From the NCBI GenBank assembly GCA_963277665.1, contig OY728143.1:533606394-533670393 (forward strand): a DNA stretch of 64,000 nucleotides, given 5' to 3'. The stretch comes from Viscum album. Its lineage: Eukaryota > Streptophyta > Magnoliopsida > Santalales > Viscaceae. The notes below the pieces were generated by a model that saw only the letters and a list, made by a program, of their open reading frames with translations, was not told the DNA's origin and ran no database searches. Below are positions 33,679 through 44,360 of the stretch, one piece after another. The translations under genes were made by a program, and so were the position numbers. Every line of letters begins with the position of its first letter. The first letter of the stretch is position 1.

Positions 33679-36090
33679 TTATTTCAGATCTTTCTCCTTT
33701 GACATGAGCCCCTTAAGAATCGTCTTGATTTTCTTCAAGTCTTTGTGATCTTCCTCTGCTTGCTTCTCTAAGACGACTATTCTTGCTGACTGGGCATCAA
33801 TTATTTCTTCCTGAGCCTTCAACTTCTCTTCCTGAGCTTTCATCTTCTCTTCCTGAGCCTTCATCTTCTCTTCCTGAGCCTTCATTCTTTCTTCAAACTC
33901 GATCCGATAATCCCTTTCATATTTCCAACTTTGATTAACGGAATTGAGCTTTCCATTCAGATCTCTCACTTCCCGAATCCGAAAGTTCTTTTCCTCTGTC
34001 AATTTGTCTTCGTATAATGCAGTCAGCTCATGAAACTTCTTGTCCTCGGTTTCAAATGCATCCTTAACATTATCCTGAAACTCATCAAAAAGCCTCATCT
34101 CTTCCACAGTTTTCTTAGACCAACTTGTCATCCTCTTGCAGGATCTTTTATGTGCTTCGTAACCAATAAAGAAATTTTTGAACTCGGCTTCAATCTCAAC
34201 ACTTTTATCCATAACCATCGATACGGAGTCGGTTTTCTGATTCAACGCATATTGGAGCATCTGGCATCTGGAATCTATACTGGAGAAGGTTGGAATGGTT
34301 CCCACCAGCTTCTTTAAGGACTGAACAACAAAGTCGTGCCCCAACGAGGATGACTCCGAATCTGATATCTTGCTAGGAGAATTTTCTTCTTCAATAAGCT
34401 CCAACTTCCTCTTAGAAGAACTACCAGCTTCCTTCCTCATCTTCTTTTCTGAACTCGGGGTATCAGCCAGAATTTGTTTCCCCTTATCTTTTTTCGGAAT
34501 AGAAACCTGTTCCATAGATTTCTTCTCGCTATCAGAGACTTGAACAATATAATCTTCCTCATCAGCAACTTCTACATTTTCTTTCTGAGCAGCATCAAGT
34601 GAAAGATGTTCTTCTTCTCTCAGACAAGAAACTTCTTCTTCACCTTTCTCTTCTTCCATAGTAGGAGTAAAAAGCTTCGAGGATTGATCTTCAGATGTTC
34701 GGAGCGACAAGTGTTCCGAAAGAGTTCCTTTGTATTCATCTACTTGTTTAAGCACATCTCCTGTCTCACCACTTCCTTCAGCAGTTTCTTCGACTTGTTC
34801 CACTTGCTCTTGTTCCTCTGTATTCTTAGCAACATTCTCTTCTGGAGCAGCAAGATTTCTTCCTGGAGTCTCAGGTAGAGATTCCAGAGAGAAAGATCTC
34901 GGAACGGGAATGGTTGCTGAAACCATTTCGTTGAACTTTAACAAAGCTTGCACAGCCTCGGCTTCTGACAATTTCTTCTTCAGTTTCTTCTCCTTTGCTT
35001 GCTTCTCGAGCTCATCAGTAGCCTTCTCTTTCAGAGCCTTAGCCTCCGCAGGATCCAATCCGAACTGAGGATCCCCTTGTTTTCTCTTCTCCTTGTCAAC
35101 TCTCCACTTTGCTGCAACCTCATCAGTATAGGTCTTCTTCTTCTTAGGCTTAGGAGGTGCGGAGTGGACTTCCTTAGACTTGGGTTCCTCGGCTTCGACT
35201 ACCACTTCTTTTAGTTTTCTCTTCCTTACCGGCTTGGATGATTCCGGATCAGCAGATTTTGGAGTCACTTCTACTTGAGGAGGTAGATCAATAAACTTCC
35301 CAGACTTCTTGTCAAAAGCTACATTCATTCTCTTAAGAGTGGCATCGCTGACTAGCATGATCTTGCACACCCTTGGTTTGGAACTATAGGCTACCTTGAA
35401 AGATTCCAGGCACCGAACTATGAGCTTCGATAATATTGCTGGGTACATCACAATCTGAGCTCTCAGATTCTCCTTCTTCAAATTTTCAATATTAAGAAGA
35501 ATATGCTTCATCAAGTTGAACTTTCTTAGATTTATCAGGAAATCTATGATATATATCTCACTCTTCTTCAGACTATCCTTATCACCTTTTCTCGGTACAA
35601 TAAGCCCTTGTACCCATAACTCTAGCATCCGGAAATTTGTTGATAGGCTTGCTATTTTCGGAGCCTTGTCATCATCTAATCCGAGAATTTCTAAGGCCTT
35701 TTCCTTGTTGAAACTACCCAAAGAGTCTGGCAATACGTGCGAGATAAACTCAGCTTCACCTTCATAAGATAAACCTACCAAGCTTGCAGCCTTGGTGTAA
35801 GAAAGCTTATATGTATTGCCATACGATTTGAAAGAAAACTTTTCTATATTATCTTCGTTGAAGAAAGCAACTGACTCATAAAACTCAATAAGCACGTCAG
35901 AGTAGACTTCATCTTGGTTGCCGGTTTTTGATACCGCAACATCCTCCCAGCCATTCAACTTGATATTCTTCGAAATGATAGAATCGTAGTTGCTGAAGAA
36001 ATTCGAATGAACTAACCTCTCTCTGTAGATTAACCACTGAGAAATGGGCTTGGTTGAAGACATTTCTTGAGAAGCTAACTCTGCAGACAT
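33679..36090 (-). CDS. ORF3 of element B, 803-aa homologue
   Basis: Close homologue of the 796-aa ORF3 of element A, with the same start (MSAELASQEM), the same N-terminal domain, the Lys-rich NLS-like stretch, the acidic middle and the C-terminal coiled coil. The seven extra residues are one additional KAQEEKM-type heptad in the coiled coil (residues about 738-758). It is fully open although the element has lost gag and pol. Many differences from A are conservative, but I have not counted synonymous against non-synonymous sites. Because the deletion removed the spacer, this ORF now begins about 165 nt from the 5' LTR edge, so the LTR promoter would express it as the first ORF of the RNA. Function unknown. 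Confidence 0.85.
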   Translation of the reverse strand: MSAELASQEMSSTKPISQWLIYRERLVHSNFFSNYDSIISKNIKLNGWEDVAVSKTGNQDEVYSDVLIEFYESVAFFNEDNIEKFSFKSYGNTYKLSYTKAASLVGLSYEGEAEFISHVLPDSLGSFNKEKALEILGLDDDKAPKIASLSTNFRMLELWVQGLIVPRKGDKDSLKKSEIYIIDFLINLRKFNLMKHILLNIENLKKENLRAQIVMYPAILSKLIVRCLESFKVAYSSKPRVCKIMLVSDATLKRMNVAFDKKSGKFIDLPPQVEVTPKSADPESSKPVRKRKLKEVVVEAEEPKSKEVHSAPPKPKKKKTYTDEVAAKWRVDKEKRKQGDPQFGLDPAEAKALKEKATDELEKQAKEKKLKKKLSEAEAVQALLKFNEMVSATIPVPRSFSLESLPETPGRNLAAPEENVAKNTEEQEQVEQVEETAEGSGETGDVLKQVDEYKGTLSEHLSLRTSEDQSSKLFTPTMEEEKGEEEVSCLREEEHLSLDAAQKENVEVADEEDYIVQVSDSEKKSMEQVSIPKKDKGKQILADTPSSEKKMRKEAGSSSKRKLELIEEENSPSKISDSESSSLGHDFVVQSLKKLVGTIPTFSSIDSRCQMLQYALNQKTDSVSMVMDKSVEIEAEFKNFFIGYEAHKRSCKRMTSWSKKTVEEMRLFDEFQDNVKDAFETEDKKFHELTALYEDKLTEEKNFRIREVRDLNGKLNSVNQSWKYERDYRIEFEERMKAQEEKMKAQEEKMKAQEEKLKAQEEIIDAQSARIVVLEKQAEEDHKDLKKIKTILKGLMSKEKDLK

Positions 36091-36134
36091 TCGGATCTGA
36101 AATCTCTGAGAAGTTCGGAATCAAGAAGACTGAA

Positions 36135-36142
36135 GTTCGGAA
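36135..36142 (-). other. Deletion junction of element B
   Basis: GTTCGGAA at this point matches both ends of the segment missing relative to A (near 23,210 on the ORF3 side and near 29,053 on the leader side). Sequence left of it follows A's ORF3 leader; sequence right of it (GAAAAGTGAGCAAGAA...) follows A's 5' leader. Such microhomology fits template switching during reverse transcription. Confidence 0.7.
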
Positions 36143-36196
36143 TAGAAAAGTGAGCAAGAAAGACTTGTATGTGAGTACAAGTATTTCAGTAACCTT

Positions 36197-36255
36197 GGCT
36201 CTGATACCAAATGTAAGGATGATATAGAGTAAGAGGTTTCCAACCTTTGATACCA
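36197..36255 (-). other. Doubled tRNA-Met primer site of element B
   Basis: The minus strand has TGGTATCAAAGG (36,255-36,244) next to the LTR and TGGTATCAGAGCC (36,209-36,197) further on. The proximal copy has one more mismatch than in A, which weakens its hairpin. The distal copy is perfect. Confidence 0.75.
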
Positions 36256-36257
36256 AT

Positions 36258-37951
36258 TGTAGGATCGCAATATAAAATGAGATGCTCAATATACAAGAGG
36301 GGGGGTGAATTGTATACTTTAAAAATTCCTTTGGAACCTTTAATGTTAGTTATGAATAACCAAAGTTTCCTTAAGAAAAGGAAAGGGCTAAGTTTAACAA
36401 AGTTAAACTAAGTAAATTCACAACACCTCTAACACCGAACTGTACTTGGAAAGTGATTCCAAAAGTAGGTTCCGGAAATATGATTCCGGAAATTGAAACT
36501 TAACAAAAGTTACAATATGAGATTCTACCTTAAAGCGTATAGAATCTAAATGAATCAGAGTAAGTAAGGAAGTATAAGAAAGTTATACTTTCCTTAAGAT
36601 ACAAATTGCAGCGGAATAAAAAACAAGTAGTAAAACTACTAGTAACAAGATATAAGTCTTTTAACCCAAAGAGAAGGGTATCCAACAACCTTGGATAAAG
36701 GTCCCTTGATTTATACTTTCATGCAAGTCTGTCTTACCCACACCAGGGTAAGCCCTCGATACGAAGATCGGAGTCTCTGTCTTTCTATCCCCGCAAGCCC
36801 TCAACTTCAAGGTAGTGGGTAACCTCTGCCTTTCTCAGCAAGAAAGCCCTCGATCTTTAAGGTAGTCGGCACCTCTGTCTTTCTCATCAAGAAAGCCCTC
36901 GATCTTTAAGGTAGTCGGCACCTCTGTCTTCCTATCCCCGGAAGCCCTCGAATGTAATCACCAACATTCGGAGTCCCACGAAGCTTTGAGAGTTAATAAG
37001 AGACTCTCTCTCTAGAAATCACTTCAACAGCATGTATGCACAAAATCCAGATTGTTCATCCATCCGTTGTCAGATTTTTCAAATGAGCTTCTATTTATAG
37101 GTAAGGTCGGCTCCGTCTCCAACGGTCATATTTCCCTTAAAGTTCGGAGGGACCTGTACACGTGTCACTTAGACAACAGTTAGTTTATAACAAAACAGAC
37201 GACATCGTTTTATAACAAAACAAGTGTAACAGAATGTACGGCATCGTTTTAAACTCTAACATAAAGGTTCAGAATAGAAACTTCGGAGTGAATAAATTCA
37301 GAGTGTATAAAACAATGATAATCAGATTCTGTTTAATAGGTTAATTCGGAATGGTAATTCGGAATCAGAAATCGTAATGAGAATTCATCATCAGAATTCG
37401 TAATGAAAATTCATCATCCGAATTCGTAATGAGAATTCTTTATCAGAATTCGTAATGAGAATTCGGAATGATATTTCTTCATTAGAATTCATAATGGGAA
37501 TTCTTCATTGGAATTCGTAATGAGAATTCTTCATTGGAATTCGTAATGAGAATTCAGAATGGGATTTCTTCATTAGAATTCGTAATGAGAATTCTTCTTC
37601 AGAATTCGTATCCTGAATCTGGAATAGAACTTAGTCAGAATTCATATCCGGAATTCGGAATGAAACTTCCTTATAGTTCTTGTCCAGAACCGAATCCTAA
37701 AACAGAATGCTTTTATATCAAAGTTTTAATGACTCCGAGAAAAAGATTCCGAATCTCATACTTAAGAAAAATATGAATGAAAATATGATAAGGATAATTT
37801 TTCTTATAAAAGCGATTTTCCTTAAGAAAGAAATTTTCCTTATAAAAGCAATTTTCCTTAAGAAAGCAATTTTCCTTAAAGATAAGGTGTTTGTGATTTT
37901 CAAAACAAGAAGGAATGGAAAAGTCATAAGGAAAACCATATTGACTCAACA
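36258..37951 (-). repeat. 5' LTR of element B
   Basis: 1,694 bp, with TATA-like CTATAAATAG on the minus strand at 37,100-37,091. It carries the GAATTC-rich array at about 37,340-37,615. Compared with 31,535-33,225 there are many scattered substitutions and small indels. Confidence 0.93.
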
Positions 37952-37956
37952 TTGGG
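37952..37956. repeat. Target-site duplication TTGGG of element B (right)
   Basis: Partner of 31,530-31,534. Outer-LTR sequence continues with GGCACCTTGGGAGG. Confidence 0.92.
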
Positions 37957-38989
37957 GGCACCTTGGGAGGACTCCTTGGGAGGTAATGAGACCAGAACTT
38001 CGTTGGGGAAGAGTGGGGAGTCGAATGGATGAGAGGATGGCTTGGTATTTATAGGGAAAGTGAGGGGACAAGGCATTAATGGCAAAGGGACACCTCATTA
38101 GTAGTTTTGGCAAAACCATGGGCTTGTCCATGGTATTTGCCCATGGTATTGGCCACTTGGGACTCCTCATACCTTATCTCACTATTCATAATTCGAACAT
38201 ATTGATTACAAACTTAATACATCATTTAATGATGTCATTAAACACCCGTAACTTAAAAACTGTATTTTCACTATTCATCAAAAATTCAACTTTCTCAGAA
38301 TAATCCCAAAATTTCACCTTAACCAAATATCAATGCTCTGATTACAAATATGAACTCCATTTTATAAAAATATTTTTCTAAATATTTTTAATTTAATTTT
38401 TAAATAAAAACACTATTCCTCGAAAATTCATTTTTTCAGAAAAAAACCCCAAAAATTACCATAACATAATATCGATGCTCTGAGTTCAAAAATAAAGTCA
38501 TTTTTATAAAAATAATTTTCTAATTATTTTTAATTAAATTTGTAATTAAAAAACACTATTCACCTGAAAAAACTAATACTTGAATAATAATTAATGAAAC
38601 CGTTATTTAACTATTTTATTGAATCACATTACTTAATCAAGGTGCCTAGATTATTTTAAAACTTTCTTTAAGTGAGATTACTAATCCATTTGGTCATATT
38701 ACTAATCATAATCATAAAATCACTATTCATAATTTACTATTCATCAAAAATCAAGTTGATCTTATTAGACTGTAAATTTCGTACGGAACATAATTGTAGA
38801 AGACCATTTTTCAAAAATCATTAAACATTTTTAATTATTTTAGGTTTACACACCCATTTTTAAAATATACTTTTTCTAAAATTCATCAAAAATATGCATA
38901 CAATATTTATCCGGTCATTTGAAAATTCATAAACATCATCATAAGGAGAAATCCAAATTTTTATTTAAAAAAAGGATTACACAAGGCAA

Positions 38990-39262
38990 TTACGGTCTCG
39001 TTACATAACCCCTTATAATACCAGCATAGGACCTAAGAGTAAGGTGTGCTAGGGTGATAGAATTTTGGGGCGGCTCAGTCAACATTGCCCGAGTAGTAAT
39101 TTCTATCAGTTTGAACTTCTCGCGAAGGCGATTCCGTTCTAGCTTCACATGATGATGTTCGGCTTGGATTTGGTCCAGAGCAAAGCCCAATGGTGCTACC
39201 TCCTTCCCAATCTCTGTTAGATGGGCTTCGATCGGCCCAAGGCTACTAGGTGAGGCCATCAA
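38990..39262 (-). other. Small open frame inside the outer LTR
   Basis: 90 codons, less A+T-rich than its surroundings, beginning MMASPSSLGPIEAHL, with a helical-looking middle (VKLERNRLREKFKL). The homologous stretch in the other LTR (about 43,850-44,135) has an in-frame stop in the DLDQI region, so at least one copy is broken. I recognise no family. It could be a relic of a captured or LTR-encoded peptide, or chance. Confidence 0.25.
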
Positions 39263-39485
39263 ATCTTCTTTCTATAATAATTAACCAAGATTACTTAAAT
39301 TTAGAGACAATAATCAAAACATTTTGTTCACGGTGGTCATATTGACCGATGGTCATATAACACTCAAAAACCAATGGTCTCATTTTATTTATAATCATGT
39401 TTGTCAAATAAAACATTTTTTTGAGTATAAAAAATAACACATGAAATTAGGAAACAATATTTATTCAAAATTTCTGGTCGTTACA

Positions 39486-41151
39486 ATCTTCCCCCCTTAA
39501 GAAATTGTGTCCTCGCAATTTTTTTAAATTGGGTTTTGAAATTTCATTGAATGTCCCACATCGGAAAAAGAGTCAGTAACATCATTACTTTAAAAGAAAG
39601 AAAAGGAAGTACAAAGGCCACCCGAGTTAACCCACACTCGGGTTCCATGTAGGAAAACATGGACATGGAGGAAAAAAAAACAAAGGGTCAGTTCTGAGAG
39701 AGAGTGATAGAGAACATGATTAGGAGAAAGTTAACCATGAGAAAATCCCAAACTTATGATGTGTGTAAACGGTCTTTGATTACCTAGTAGGAAACGTAAA
39801 CCAACAAAATTTTTGTTTAACGTTTATTTTCATAATTTTGAGGATTTCATTTACTACATAGAACAAAAACATAAGAAAATATACCTACCTTCAAGTAGAG
39901 TTTCATCCTTTAACAAGTCCCTACCAACACTAATCTTTTCGCCAAATGATGAGAATTCAAAAACACTTGGTCTCATAAAAGCACAAGAATCATCTTCTAT
40001 AGAATCACATAATCTACAAAAGATTAACTATCTATTTCTTCTATCTTTAAACATTATCCCAAAAATAGAAAGGTTAAGGTAAAACAACTCTTCAAAAAGA
40101 AAGAATCCCATAGGAATAGAACCTACTTTTAAATCTTCAAAGTTCCATGGTACTACCCAATGTTCATCATAGACCACTCCATAAATAACGGTCCTTAAAA
40201 TTACTCAAAATAAACCAAACTAAGATTGAAACCCAAATACAAGAAGGATTTGATAACATAGTCTTCCAAAACAACTTCATTGTTCATCTCCAGACAACAT
40301 CAACCACTCCTAACATCTTATAACAAAAGTAGCTAACCTAAACATATTTTACCCAAGATAGGTTAATCATTCCCAAAAGTAACCTAAATTACTATAAGTC
40401 CACCTTAAATTCATCAATTCTTCAAAATATAAGTCAACCTTACTCCTCAATGAAAATACTATAGTAATCTATTTACCTCAATCATATAGAGTCCCCAAAA
40501 TAGTGAACGCCTTCCAAAATAATAATCATCTTTTAATCCCCTAATCATCTCTGACATATTAATACGGAACTTGTCACATTTCCTATCACATTGGTTGTTG
40601 GGACACGTTATTCCATTTCCCACCATTAACTAAGAAGATAAAGTATAATTAGAGGCTTAAATACTTAACCAATAATCATGAAAAGGAACTTAAAGCATAT
40701 AAGGATAACTTGTAGAAGAAAAGTATACCCTAACTTGTGATCCCCTAGGTTCCCATCTAGGTTATCCATGATCATATATTCTTATGTCAATCTTTATTTT
40801 ATTTTATCTTTGTTCCTTTAATAATGGTTCATACCAAGCTTATGAATTTACCAAAGCATATCCCCCGGGAGTGTCGTAACCAAGAGTGCAGTAAGGCCCG
40901 TTGTCGTGTACCAGTTCCCGTTCGAGTCTAGCTCAAAGCGGTGTTTTCGGGTTTTACCCCTATGTACATCTGTGCCAGAGCCACCTCTACCTACTCGTAT
41001 CCAGACAGGGATGTATTTGCTTGGCAACCCCTTACTCAATACTCACCAAAATACCAGGAAGATTTCCTATATTAAACTTTTCTATAGGGTTCCTCCTAGA
41101 GTTTTCATATCCTAATTTCCACAAATAACTAAACCATCCTTTGATACCAAC
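39486..41151 (-). other. Internal region of the outer LARD-like element
   Basis: 1,666 bp without gag or pol. At the left edge the minus strand shows the polypurine tract (AAGGGGGGAAGAT, 39,501-39,486) preceded by GCGAGGACACAATTTC. This aligns base for base with the corresponding end of gypsy-1's pol (6,181-6,220). At the right edge lies the primer site. Open frames in between (40,848-41,039, minus, among others) resemble nothing I know. It is a non-coding cargo typical of LARD-type elements. Confidence 0.8.
41138..41149 (-). other. tRNA-Met-like primer site of the outer element
   Basis: The minus strand reads TGGTATCAAAGG, two bases after the 5' LTR end. It has two differences from TGGTATCAGAGC. 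Its position identifies 41,152-44,360 as the 5' LTR and fixes the orientation of the element. Confidence 0.8.
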
Positions 41152-44100
41152 TATAGCATCCCACCTTTTTATCACATAAACTTTAATTACATTTTACAAA
41201 ACCGAGGATCTTTAAGGTTTAGTGTCTTGGAAACCAGGAACTTAAAACATGAAAACAACATAAAGAATTATTCTTAAAAACTTGAAAGGCTTCTCCTCAT
41301 GTTCACCCTAGGCTCATTACTGAATCTCATAACCTGGGGACATACATCAAAAGAAAGGGTGAGCAGAAGACCCATCAAGGGAAACAAGTGAAACATTTTA
41401 CATATGAACTTGGGATACATCAATAAAGTCATGAAAAGAACATTAAGGCATGAAAATGAAATCATGAGGCATATCATAATAAAAATAAAACTTTTTCATA
41501 ACTTGATGATGTGGCTTCAACATTTAATATTGGAAATCGTTTCGTTTCACCAAGGTCCATCCCTAAGGTGTCGTTAAAAATTACCAAGGTTATTCACCAA
41601 AGCGTCGTTAAAATTGTCATATCTAGAGATTAAGTCTTTACCCAATGCATTGGAGCGCTATCAGGGCACACACTTAAATTTGCCTTTATTATCATGTGAG
41701 ACACATATATCATCATCAAACATTTCATAAATAACCCATATAGCATAAAATAAATGGGTTTCATTTCATAATCATAACATTTTAAAAACTGCTTTAATGA
41801 CATGATCTTTACGACACTTTAAACCCACGAAAAGGGAAGCGGGTCTCATGTATGTAAATCCCAGAATTTAAAATGGAACATTTTGATATATATGTGAATA
41901 CCCTTGTAGAAATAAGAGCTTTGAGTATTCACTTTATAACATAATATAATTTTTGAGAAAAGAGAGAGACATTTTGAGGGGAAAATTCTGCAGCATAACA
42001 GCTATGATACAAGGTTTTAGAAAACATTGAGAAGAGAGGGGACATGGGTCAAACATTCATAAATGACCCATCAAACCGTAGAGGGACAAAATATAAGGGA
42101 TTTATGAACATGGTAATGAAATTTGAAAATATACCATATGAAATGAAGAACATGAAAGGAAGAAAACAAAACAAGATTTCTCTTGTGAAAATTCGGCAGC
42201 CTAACGGCATCACTTAAACATCAACAAAATTGAATTGACAAGGTCAAATAGGGTCTCTCATCATATGAAAATAATATTCCAGTATTATAGATATAGAGAT
42301 CATACCACAACATAATATAAAGTAACTTGAAAGAATTGACATGAAAGTAGAACTTCAAAACGAGAAGGGTGAAGAACCACTTAAAAATTCGGCAGCCTAA
42401 CGGCGCCACTTAAGACATCAAAATACTGAATTGAAGGGATAAAATGGGGTCTCTCATCATGTGATCATAAAAGACCAGTATGATAAATATATAGATCATA
42501 CCCCAACATAATAAAAATGAACTTGAAAGACTTGACATGAAAGTAGAACATTGAAAAAGAGAGAGGTGAATGAATCCCTTGAAAATTCGGCAGCCTAACG
42601 GCGCCACTTAAACTTTCTTAAAACGAAATGATGAGAGTAAGAGGGGGTCTTTCATCATATGAACATAAAAAGGGCAGTAAGAGGAGTATAAAAGAACATC
42701 CTCCAAAATAAGAACATGGAGCATAAAAGGAATGACATAAAAGAGATCACTTGAAAAGAAAGAGAGGGGTCGGATCCCTTACCTTAAAATGTAACTCTTA
42801 AACCTCAAAGGTTGGGACCTTGAGGGCTTGGGGGCACATTGGGAGGACTCCTTGGGAGGTAATGAGACCAGAACATCGTTGGGGAAGAGTGGGGAGTCGA
42901 ATGGATGAGAGGATGGCTTGGTATTTATAGGGAAAGTGAGGGGACAAGGCATTAATGGCAAAGGGACACCTCATTAGTGATTTTGGCAAAACCATGGGCT
43001 TGCCCATGGTATTTGCCCATGGTATTGGACACTTGGGACACCTAATACCTTATCTCACTATTCATAATTCGAACATATTGATTACAAACTTAATACATCA
43101 TTTAATGATGTCATTAAACACCCGTAACTTAAAACTGTATTTTCACTATTCATCAAAAATTCAACTTTCTCAGAATAATCCCAAAATTTCACCTTAACCA
43201 AATATCAACGCTCTGATTACAAATATGAACTCCATTTTATAAAAATAATTTTCTAAATTTTTTTAATTTAATTTTTAAATAAAAACACTATTCATCGAAA
43301 ATTCATTTTTTCAGAAAAAACCCCAAAAATTACCATAACATAATATCGATGCTCTGAGTTCAAAAATAAAGTCATTTTTATAAAAATAATTTTCTAAATA
43401 TTTTTAAATAAATTTTTAATTAAAAAACACTATTCACCCAAAAAAACTAATACTTGAATAATAATTAATGAAACTGTTATTTAACTATTTTATTGAATCA
43501 CATTACTTAATCAAGGTGCCTAGATTATTTTAAAACTTTCTTTAAGTGAGATTACTAATCCATTTGGTCATATTACTAATCCTAATCATAAAATCACTAT
43601 TCATAATTTACTATTCATCAAAAATCAAGTTGATCTTATTAGACTCTAAATTTCGTACTGTACATAATTGTAGAAGACCATTTTTCGAAAATCATTACAC
43701 ATTTTTGATTATTTAAGGTTTACACAACCATTTTTAAAATATACTTTTTCTAAAATTCATCAAAAATATGCATACAATATTTATCCGGTCATTTGAAAAT
43801 TCATAAACATCATCATAAGAAGAAATCCGAATTTTTATTTAAAAAAAGGATTACACAAGGCAATTACGGTCTCGTTACATAACCCCTTATAATACCAGCA
43901 TAGGACCTAAGAGTAAGGTGTGCTAGGGTGATAGAATTTTGGGGCGGCTCAGTCAACATTGCCTGAGTAGTAATTTCTATCAGTTTGAACTTCTCGCGAA
44001 GGCGATTCCGTTCTAGCTTCACATGATGAAGTTCGGCTTAGATTTGGTCCAGAGCAAAGCCCAATGGTGCTACCTCCTTCCCAATCTCTGTTAGATGGGC

Positions 44101-44360
44101 TTCGATCTGCCCAAGGCTACTAGGTGAGGCCATCAAATCTTCTTTCTATAATAATTAACCAAGATTACTTAAATTTAGAGACAATAATCAAAACATTTTG
44201 TTCACGGTGGTCATATTGACCGATGGTCATATAACACTCAAAAACCAATGGTCTCATTTTATTTATAATCATGTTTATCAAATAAAACATTTTTTTTGAG
44301 TATAAAAAATAACACATGAAATTAGGAAACAAGATTTATTCAAAATTTCGGGTCGTTACA
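41152..44360 (-). repeat. 5' LTR of the outer element (uninterrupted copy)
   Basis: 3,209 bp with plus-strand ends TATAGCATCCC and GGGTCGTTACA. It preserves the pre-insertion sequence at the sites where A and B sit in the other LTR. It includes four tandem units of about 200 bp (next entry). Confidence 0.93.
41985..42780. repeat. Tandem units of about 200 bp in the outer LTR
   Basis: Four successive copies are marked by ATTCGGCAGCCTAACGGC-type sequence at 41,985 (degenerate), 42,191, 42,387 and 42,585, with periods of 206, 196 and 198. Each unit also has a GGGTCTCTCATCATATGA block and a downstream ATAGAGATCATACCCC block in its better copies. The other LTR has the same units at 18,300, 18,506, 31,089 and 31,287. 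Element A inserted inside the second unit. Confidence 0.82.

Larger units (their letters stand above)
31535..37951 (-). mobile_element. Element B: Sirevirus derivative carrying only ORF3
   Basis: 6,417 bp on the minus strand with LTRs at 31,535-33,225 and 36,258-37,951, flanked by TTGGG (31,530-31,534 and 37,952-37,956). It keeps both primer sites, five polypurine tracts and an intact 803-codon ORF3, but gag, pol and the promoter-bearing spacer are absent. Compared with A, the lost segment runs from about 23,210 to about 29,055, joined at a shared GTTCGGAA. Having its own target duplication and LTR pair, it inserted already in the deleted form. It must borrow Gag and Pol, plausibly from relatives such as A. 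Its LTRs differ from each other more than A's do, so it is older than A. Confidence 0.92.
17467..39485 (-). repeat. 3' LTR of the outer element, interrupted by elements A and B
   Basis: The LTR blocks are 17,467-18,554, 30,942-31,534 and 37,957-39,485; everything between is inserted Sirevirus sequence. The uninterrupted partner at 41,152-44,360 shows the empty site for both: TGAATTGACAAGGTC near 42,231 for A and GGGCTTGGGGGCACA near 42,826 for B. The LTR ends are TG...TA in element orientation. The two LTRs differ by scattered substitutions and small indels, perhaps a few percent by eye. Confidence 0.93.
17467..44360 (-). mobile_element. Non-autonomous LARD-like Ty3/gypsy element hosting two nested insertions
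   Basis: The outer element of the cluster lies on the minus strand. Its right LTR is 41,152-44,360 (3,209 bp). Its left LTR is split into three blocks by Sirevirus elements A and B: 17,467-18,554, 30,942-31,534 and 37,957-39,485, which sum to 3,210 bp. Internal DNA is only 39,486-41,151. A polypurine tract and a tRNA-Met-like primer site lie at the correct edges, and the ATGGG duplication flanks it. There is no gag or pol, so it would depend on proteins made by an autonomous relative. The 3' edge of the internal region still aligns with the end of gypsy-1's pol, suggesting origin by internal deletion from a related chromovirus. Confidence 0.93.

Noticed and set aside
37707..38054. 115-codon frame crossing the element B boundary
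   Set aside because: It spans the LTR end, the TSD and outer LTR sequence, so it exists only by chance junction.
17467..44360. Interpretation as a plain segmental duplication of host DNA (17.5-39.5 kb against 41.2-44.4 kb)
   Set aside because: The ATGGG TSD, polypurine tract and primer site at the inner edges show that the duplicates are LTRs of one element.
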